From assembly GCA_049239925.1 (NCBI GenBank), contig JBMLTO010000013.1:1-10420 (forward strand): a stretch of 10,420 nt of DNA, given 5' to 3'. The notes under the pieces were generated by a model. The model had not been told where the DNA came from, searched no databases, and saw only the letters and a list, made by a program, of their open reading frames with translations. This document shows, in pieces, positions 6,657-10,420 of the stretch. The translations under genes and the position numbers were made by a program. The DNA is from Legionella_A sp049239925 (GTDB lineage Bacteria > Pseudomonadota > Gammaproteobacteria > Legionellales > Legionellaceae). Every line of letters starts with the position of its first letter. Within the stretch, counting starts at the first letter, position 1.

Positions 6657-7661
6657 ATGCGTCTGTTAGTTACCGGTGCTGCTGGATTTATAGGATTTCA
6701 CGTTGCTAAAGAGCGTTTGCAGCAAGGTGATGTAGTCATTGGCATAGATAATTTAAATGATTATTATGACGTCGGTTTAAAGCAGGCAAGGCTTTCACAA
6801 CTTAGATTATTTCCCAACTTTATATTTTATCAGGCTGATATTTGCGATTTATCTGTGATCGATAAGGTGTTTGCCAATCATAAACCTCAGCGAGTCGTTC
6901 ACTTGGCAGCTCAGGCAGGGGTGCGATATTCTTTAGAAAATGCTCATATCTATGTGCAATCAAATCTAGTAGGTTTTACCAATATTATTGAAAGTTGTCG
7001 CCACTACCAAATTGAGCATTTGGTTTATGCTTCGACCAGTTCAGTCTATGGAGCGAACAGCTCACAACCTTACCGGGAAGAAGATAGCACTAATCATCCA
7101 TTAACGATTTATGCTGCTACCAAAAAAGCGAATGAATTAATTGCCCACTCGTATTCGCATCTTTACCAACTGCCAACAACCGGTTTGCGTTTTTTTACTG
7201 TTTATGGTCCATGGGGAAGGCCTGATATGGCGTTTTTTTCATTTACCCGCGATATTTTAAATGACAATCCTATCAAGGTATATAATTTCGGTTCTATGCA
7301 GCGCGATTTCACTTATATTGATGATATAGTTATCGGTATTTCGCGAGTAGTGGATAAGCCAGCTGCTACCAATAACGAATGGCAATCACAATTTCCACAT
7401 GCAGCTAGTAGCCTTGCGCCTTATCGTATTTATAATTTAGGTGGTGGTCATCCTGTAAATTTAATAAATTATATTCATGCAATTGAACAAGCTACCGGAA
7501 AACAGGCTATCAAAGAGCTATTGCCTATGCAGAAAGGAGATGTTCTTTCAACATGTGCAGATACTGATAATTTCGAACACGATTTTGCTTACAAGCCGAG
7601 TGTGACTGTTCAAGAAGGTATTCAGCGTTTTGTTGAGTGGTATAAAGCTTATTACTGTTAG
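6657..7661 (+). CDS. NAD-dependent sugar-nucleotide epimerase, probably UDP-glucuronate 4-epimerase
   Basis: This encodes 334 residues from ATG 6657; TTG 6651 and ATG 6654 are alternatives, but MRLLVTGAAGFIG fits the family N-terminus best. It is a cytoplasmic short-chain dehydrogenase/reductase with Rossmann motif GAAGFIG at 7-13, DNLNDYYD at 31-38 (typical of LpsL/CapI-type glucuronate epimerases), catalytic Ser in YASTSSVYG (124-132), YAATK with Tyr152 and Lys156, and RFFTVYGPWGRPDMA at 178-192. The reaction would be UDP-glucuronate to UDP-galacturonate for lipopolysaccharide or capsule. No glycosyltransferases are adjacent, so it is an isolated gene, perhaps moved next to the mobile debris on its left. 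Family is firm; exact sugar is inferred. Confidence 0.9.
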   Translation: MRLLVTGAAGFIGFHVAKERLQQGDVVIGIDNLNDYYDVGLKQARLSQLRLFPNFIFYQADICDLSVIDKVFANHKPQRVVHLAAQAGVRYSLENAHIYVQSNLVGFTNIIESCRHYQIEHLVYASTSSVYGANSSQPYREEDSTNHPLTIYAATKKANELIAHSYSHLYQLPTTGLRFFTVYGPWGRPDMAFFSFTRDILNDNPIKVYNFGSMQRDFTYIDDIVIGISRVVDKPAATNNEWQSQFPHAASSLAPYRIYNLGGGHPVNLINYIHAIEQATGKQAIKELLPMQKGDVLSTCADTDNFEHDFAYKPSVTVQEGIQRFVEWYKAYYC

Positions 7662-7734
7662 ATTAGTTATGCCTTGCCTCACTCGCATGTACAAGTAGCA
7701 ATTCAATACCTATTAATTTGAGTGACTATAACCT

Positions 7735-8244
7735 ATGACTATAGATGTGAAGCTTCTCTTGAGCAAGCCCGTTATACCTGTGATATTAAATTTGATATTG
7801 ATTTTGTTGATCATTTCGCAGTTAGTATTGGAATGTCAATGGTTATATCGAATGTCTAGATTAGAGTCATCGCAGGGAAAATCAACCGTCGCTATAAGAA
7901 CTGGGAACACGAAAGAACGACGAACATTGGTAAATCTTGATTTTTTTGGTGAATATTTAATCGAAACAGAGAATGAGAAGAAAGTCGTACCATCTACTTT
8001 AAATCTTGATGTAGTTGGTGTTATGTTTGCTGATGATGAGCAATCTTCACAAGTGATTATACGTACAGCCAATGGGCAGGAAAAAATTTTCCGTGCTGGT
8101 GATAGCCTTTCCAATGATGCTGTCATTAAACGCATAACTCAAGAAGGTCTTCTGATTCTTCATAATGGTGCGATTGAGCGTGTTAGCTTGCCAAAAAATG
8201 AATTAATTTTTGAACCAATCGCCAAATCATTGGTGGAGGATTAG
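7735..8244 (+). CDS. gspC: Type II secretion system protein C, short form without PDZ domain
   Basis: This encodes 169 residues. A short cytoplasmic N-terminus, one transmembrane helix (about 14-33) and a linker lead to a homology region (about 88-152: STLNLDVVGVMFADDEQSS, then NGQEKIFRAGDSL and GLLILHNGAIERVSL). This domain binds the periplasmic N-domains of the secretin GspD and links it to the inner-membrane platform. The protein ends soon after it, so the C-terminal PDZ or coiled-coil of many GspC proteins is absent. No other gsp genes are present; a free-standing gspC (lspC) is known in Legionella. The ribosome binding site is weak, but no other start keeps the membrane helix. One base separates its stop from the next ATG. 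Confidence 0.85.
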   Translation: MTIDVKLLLSKPVIPVILNLILILLIISQLVLECQWLYRMSRLESSQGKSTVAIRTGNTKERRTLVNLDFFGEYLIETENEKKVVPSTLNLDVVGVMFADDEQSSQVIIRTANGQEKIFRAGDSLSNDAVIKRITQEGLLILHNGAIERVSLPKNELIFEPIAKSLVED

Positions 8245-8245
8245 C

Positions 8246-8578
8246 ATGAAGCTTATTATAAATACTATAATTCTAATCATCGAAATGGTTGCTCTCACTG
8301 CTTGTGTAACCAGTCAGTTTAATGTCAGACAAGGAATTAAAAGTTTTCAGGTTCAAAATTATAGAGAAGCGTTCATTCATTTGAAGCCAGCGGCAGAGCA
8401 TGGGCAAGCAGATGCACAATATGCGATTGGTTATATGTATTATTATGGACAAGGTGTGGTCGAGAATAAGGAACAGGCATGGTATTGGATCAATCAAGCG
8501 GCTCATGCCGGTCAAGTAGACGCTATTGCAGCGTTAAAATTATTAGTTCCGAATCAGATTGTGAATAATAAGCCATAA
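8246..8578 (+). CDS. Small Sel1-repeat lipoprotein
   Basis: This encodes 110 residues from ATG 8246, chosen because GGAGG (8235-8239) lies 6 bp upstream; earlier in-frame starts would place the signal peptide internally. The N-terminus ends in lipobox LTAC at 17-20, so Cys20 should be lipidated. Val21 at the +2 position favours outer-membrane sorting. Glu13 inside the hydrophobic stretch is unusual. A TPR-like helix pair (about 27-53) precedes one clear Sel1 repeat (ADAQYAIGYMYYYGQGVV, then the WINQAAHAG end; 55-89) and the beginning of another. The gene is cotranscribed with gspC. Partner unknown; a helper role in secretion assembly is only an inference from position. Confidence 0.85.
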   Translation: MKLIINTIILIIEMVALTACVTSQFNVRQGIKSFQVQNYREAFIHLKPAAEHGQADAQYAIGYMYYYGQGVVENKEQAWYWINQAAHAGQVDAIAALKLLVPNQIVNNKP

Positions 8579-8599
8579 GCGATGGTGGGTCGTCAGTGT

Positions 8600-8622
8600 G
8601 GGGATGGTTCTTAAACATCCCC
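8600..8622. terminator. Hairpin between convergent genes, possible bidirectional terminator
   Basis: GGGGATG (8600-8606) and CATCCCC (8616-8622) form a 7-bp GC-rich stem with a 9-nt loop. It lies 22 bp after the lipoprotein stop and 35 bp beyond the stop of the convergent gene. No T-run follows on either strand, so termination would be weak or depend on other factors. Confidence 0.35.
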
Positions 8623-8657
8623 TGCATTCCAATTCGATACTACTGATTGCCGGATAG

Positions 8658-9932
8658 TTAACAACAAACGTTGTTCTGCAACGCACTGTCGATCAAATGT
8701 TTATTGATATCAAGATCTAGCTCGGTATGGATCGATTGATTGTTTTTGAAGTCTATCTCTCGAAAACCAGCTAGTTTGGTGCGCATGTTTTGTTGATGGT
8801 TAATGACTTGATGAACTCTGTTTACAGTGAAGAGACCCAATAATAAAGCTGCTGCAGTAAGCAGGGTTTGGCTTAGTGTTGATGCAATCACTAGACCTAA
8901 CGGAGCCAACACTCCACCAATGGCTAGCATGATACCCGCGCAAAGGGCGCCAGCTAAGCTTGAAAGCAATAGATTGTTTTTGTTGTCTTTGAATATGGAT
9001 TGTTTTGGCCATGACTCAAGAAATGCGATATCTTCAAAACTAATGTGTTTAAAAAGGTCAATTTGTGATTGGCTATGTTGAAGCAGATGTTCTGAAATAG
9101 CGACTATATCTTGTTGAGCTATCGATAAAACTGTATTTTTTTTAATATCTGAGATTATTTTTTTTAGTTGTATTATTTTTAAATCTCTATCGTCAATATT
9201 ACCATTGCATACCAGGCGCTCTTTTAATCGGTTAAATGCAGATAATGATACGCTATCTTCTTTCAATATTTCTTCGATTAGATAAAAAATTTGGTCAGAG
9301 TTGAGGCGTTGACGTACTTCTTGCTTTAATTGATTAAAATTTAGTTCATCGCCTTGTTTATTTAGATCCGTTGCTAGCAAAGACTTATGGCTGATATAGG
9401 TGACTTCACGGTTATCTGGTGCTGCATTTGTATTGCGTATGATTGTGATTATATAAGGTCGTTTTCGTTCATCATTAGGGACTGGATTGATTCTATGAAT
9501 ACTAGAGTCATCTCTTAAATAATTGATGCTTACACCACAAAGTTTATCATCGGCGTCAAGGTAGCTAAAGCTAAGGTTATTATTCAAATCTTGGGTCGAG
9601 TTTTCAGCAATCGCATCACTATAGGCTTGACAAAGAAAGGTAGAAGAAAGATAAGTTGCTGGGAAGAAATTTCCATTCAACATGCCTTGAGTATAGGATA
9701 CTGCATTCGATGGATCCAAGTGAGTTCGGTTCGCCAATCTGGTTTTCATTTCTTCACTGCAAATTTTTGTATTTACATAGCATGTTCTAGGTAAGTCTAG
9801 TAGGATTTGTTGATCATATTTCTGTATGTTTTTCACTGATGTTTCGTTTCTAGTCGTATAAAAGTCTGAGCTTAGCCCAAGCTGTTGGACAACTTCGATA
9901 AAATTACCGTTAAACTTTTTAAAGCATGTCAT
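8658..9932 (-). CDS. Orphan protein with C-terminal membrane hairpin, effector-like
   Basis: This encodes 424 residues from ATG 9932, with GGGAG 6 bp upstream. I recognise no family. There is no signal peptide. The first 300 residues are hydrophilic and partly helical, with an acidic/lysine-rich stretch at about 200-300 (EEILKEDSVSLSAFNRLKERL, in part). Two adjacent hydrophobic segments (about 321-349 and 351-371) would form a hairpin in a membrane. A hydrophilic tail follows and the protein ends NNVCC. A soluble N-region, late transmembrane hairpin and no relatives among neighbours is a layout common among Dot/Icm effectors of Legionellales, but no effector domain, glutamate-rich E-block or PmrA box is evident. 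It could equally be an inner-membrane protein of unknown role. Confidence 0.75.
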   Translation of the reverse strand: MTCFKKFNGNFIEVVQQLGLSSDFYTTRNETSVKNIQKYDQQILLDLPRTCYVNTKICSEEMKTRLANRTHLDPSNAVSYTQGMLNGNFFPATYLSSTFLCQAYSDAIAENSTQDLNNNLSFSYLDADDKLCGVSINYLRDDSSIHRINPVPNDERKRPYIITIIRNTNAAPDNREVTYISHKSLLATDLNKQGDELNFNQLKQEVRQRLNSDQIFYLIEEILKEDSVSLSAFNRLKERLVCNGNIDDRDLKIIQLKKIISDIKKNTVLSIAQQDIVAISEHLLQHSQSQIDLFKHISFEDIAFLESWPKQSIFKDNKNNLLLSSLAGALCAGIMLAIGGVLAPLGLVIASTLSQTLLTAAALLLGLFTVNRVHQVINHQQNMRTKLAGFREIDFKNNQSIHTELDLDINKHLIDSALQNNVCC

Positions 9933-10130
9933 AAGCTGCTCCCAGAGTCGATATTGTTATGCCGTTTGAGTCAGTGATTGTTTTTTTAGATAATTGTATC
10001 TTGTTTTGGTTTCAATGTATATCTTTTGTTCACAACAAGCCGGGTCTATGAGGAGGGGGATGCAGGCCGGGGGGCTAACAATAGCTGAGAATCCCAGTTC
10101 TGCATTACTTGTTATTAGAAAGATTGTTTA
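9933..10130. other. Intergenic stretch with a G-rich block
   Basis: I see no gene here. It should carry the promoter of the 424-residue gene (minus strand); TACAAT (complement of 9991-9996) is a possible -10 without a good -35. Positions 10041-10074 form a strongly G-rich patch on the plus strand (GGG, GGAGGGGG, GGCCGGGGGG) inside AT-rich sequence, with no assigned role. Confidence 0.5.
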
Positions 10131-10144
10131 GAATTCATTCTACT

Positions 10145-10178
10145 GCCTAAGTGCCGCGACTTGTTCCTGAGCGATCCA
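10145..10178. repeat. Decayed REP-like palindrome, copy 2
   Basis: GCCTAAGTGCCGCGACTTGTT followed by a GATCCA half matches the palindrome at 6093-6123 in its left arm and loop, and the flank AATTCATTCTACT also matches. The right arm has diverged, so it no longer folds well. It begins 8 bp beyond the stop codon of the fragment gene (minus strand). Confidence 0.4.
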
Positions 10179-10185
10179 CACGAAT

Positions 10186-10368
10186 TTACTCATATATTCC
10201 TTGCTCCAATTGAGAGTCTATGACCATCTGGAGCAAGCGCTTATAAGCGCTCAAGAGATGTTTCTTAGAAAGAACGGGATGTTTTTTTAGAGTGTCCCTG
10301 CCTAAATACACGATGGATAACGAAGCTCTAAATTTGGCAGAATGAGCCTGAAAATCAGTGGCTTTATC
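10186..10368 (-). pseudogene. C-terminal fragment of an unknown protein, cut by the 52-bp repeat
   Basis: The minus strand is open for 60 codons from 10368 (DKATDFQAHSAKFRASLSIV...) to a TAA at 10186-10188 (end ...VIDSQLEQGIYE). It has no start codon; reading back into the 52-bp repeat meets a stop within four codons. The composition is protein-like, with a helical, Lys/Leu-rich C-terminus (LSKKHLLSAYKRLLQMVI). I do not recognise the family. It is best read as the tail of a gene interrupted by, or lying beside, the repeated element at the contig end. Confidence 0.6.
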
Positions 10369-10420
10369 GTATGCGTTCGGCTAAATACGGTTTGCATTTA
10401 GGTTAAACGGCAATAGAGCC
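10369..10420. repeat. 52-bp inverted repeat, right copy
   Basis: This is the exact reverse complement of 2-53. Reading outward from both junctions gives the same order (GTATGCGTTCGGCTAAATAC...), so both contig ends enter the same end of the same element in opposite orientation. The likeness stops sharply at 10368. Confidence 0.85.

Noticed and set aside
7836..8135. Minus-strand open frame of 99 codons inside gspC
   Set aside because: The plus-strand frame has a membrane helix and GspC homology region; the antisense frame is a shadow.
2..10420. The whole window as one 10.4-kb transposon with 52-bp terminal repeats
   Set aside because: It contains dapD, dapE, tRNA-Ser and gspC, has no intact transposase or integrase, and both repeats cut into unrelated broken genes. 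A contig ending in repeats explains this better.

Overview
The window looks like a chromosomal contig from an AT-rich gammaproteobacterium of the Legionella/Coxiella type. This rests on the gene content (dapD-dapE, a free-standing gspC, a Sel1-repeat lipoprotein, a secretion-effector-like orphan protein), the low GC and the load of decayed insertion sequences. The order-level placement is an inference, about 0.6-0.7 sure; genus is not established.

Layout. Positions 2-53 and 10369-10420 are a perfect 52-bp inverted repeat, and each copy abruptly cuts a gene: an IS3-family transposase on the left and an unknown protein's C-terminus on the right. The simplest reading is that the contig ends inside two copies of one multicopy mobile element. 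From 54 to about 924 lies a dead IS3-family element, followed by tRNA-Ser(GGA) on the minus strand (941-1028). Next comes a plus-strand block: a small secreted cysteine-rich protein (1154-1600), a GH3 beta-N-acetylhexosaminidase of NagZ type (1653-2693) and a DAACS-family amino-acid/dicarboxylate symporter (2822-4051). On the minus strand dapD and dapE (6046 down to 4086) overlap by ATGA and encode two steps of the succinylase route to diaminopimelate/lysine. The 600 bp upstream of dapD is filled with mobile debris: an IS5-family end and transposase fragment, then a 140-bp MITE-like palindrome with 38-bp perfect arms. To the right lie a UDP-glucuronate 4-epimerase-like gene (6657-7661), a short gspC (7735-8244) tightly joined to a Sel1-repeat lipoprotein gene (8246-8578), and a convergent 424-residue orphan protein with a C-terminal membrane hairpin (9932-8658).

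How the genes relate. DapD/DapE make the peptidoglycan precursor diaminopimelate and a NagZ-type enzyme recycles peptidoglycan fragments, so cell-wall metabolism is a loose theme. The epimerase would supply UDP-galacturonate for surface polysaccharide. GspC is the inner-membrane clamp of type II secretion and may work with the lipoprotein encoded one base downstream.

No defence system, CRISPR array or complete new mobile system is visible. The most interesting signals are the symporter's altered substrate-site residues (a Glu where the substrate-binding Arg normally sits), a perfect FNR-type box placed as in a class II promoter ahead of the secreted-protein gene, the MITE-like element, the gspC-lipoprotein pair, and the effector-like protein ending in Cys-Cys.
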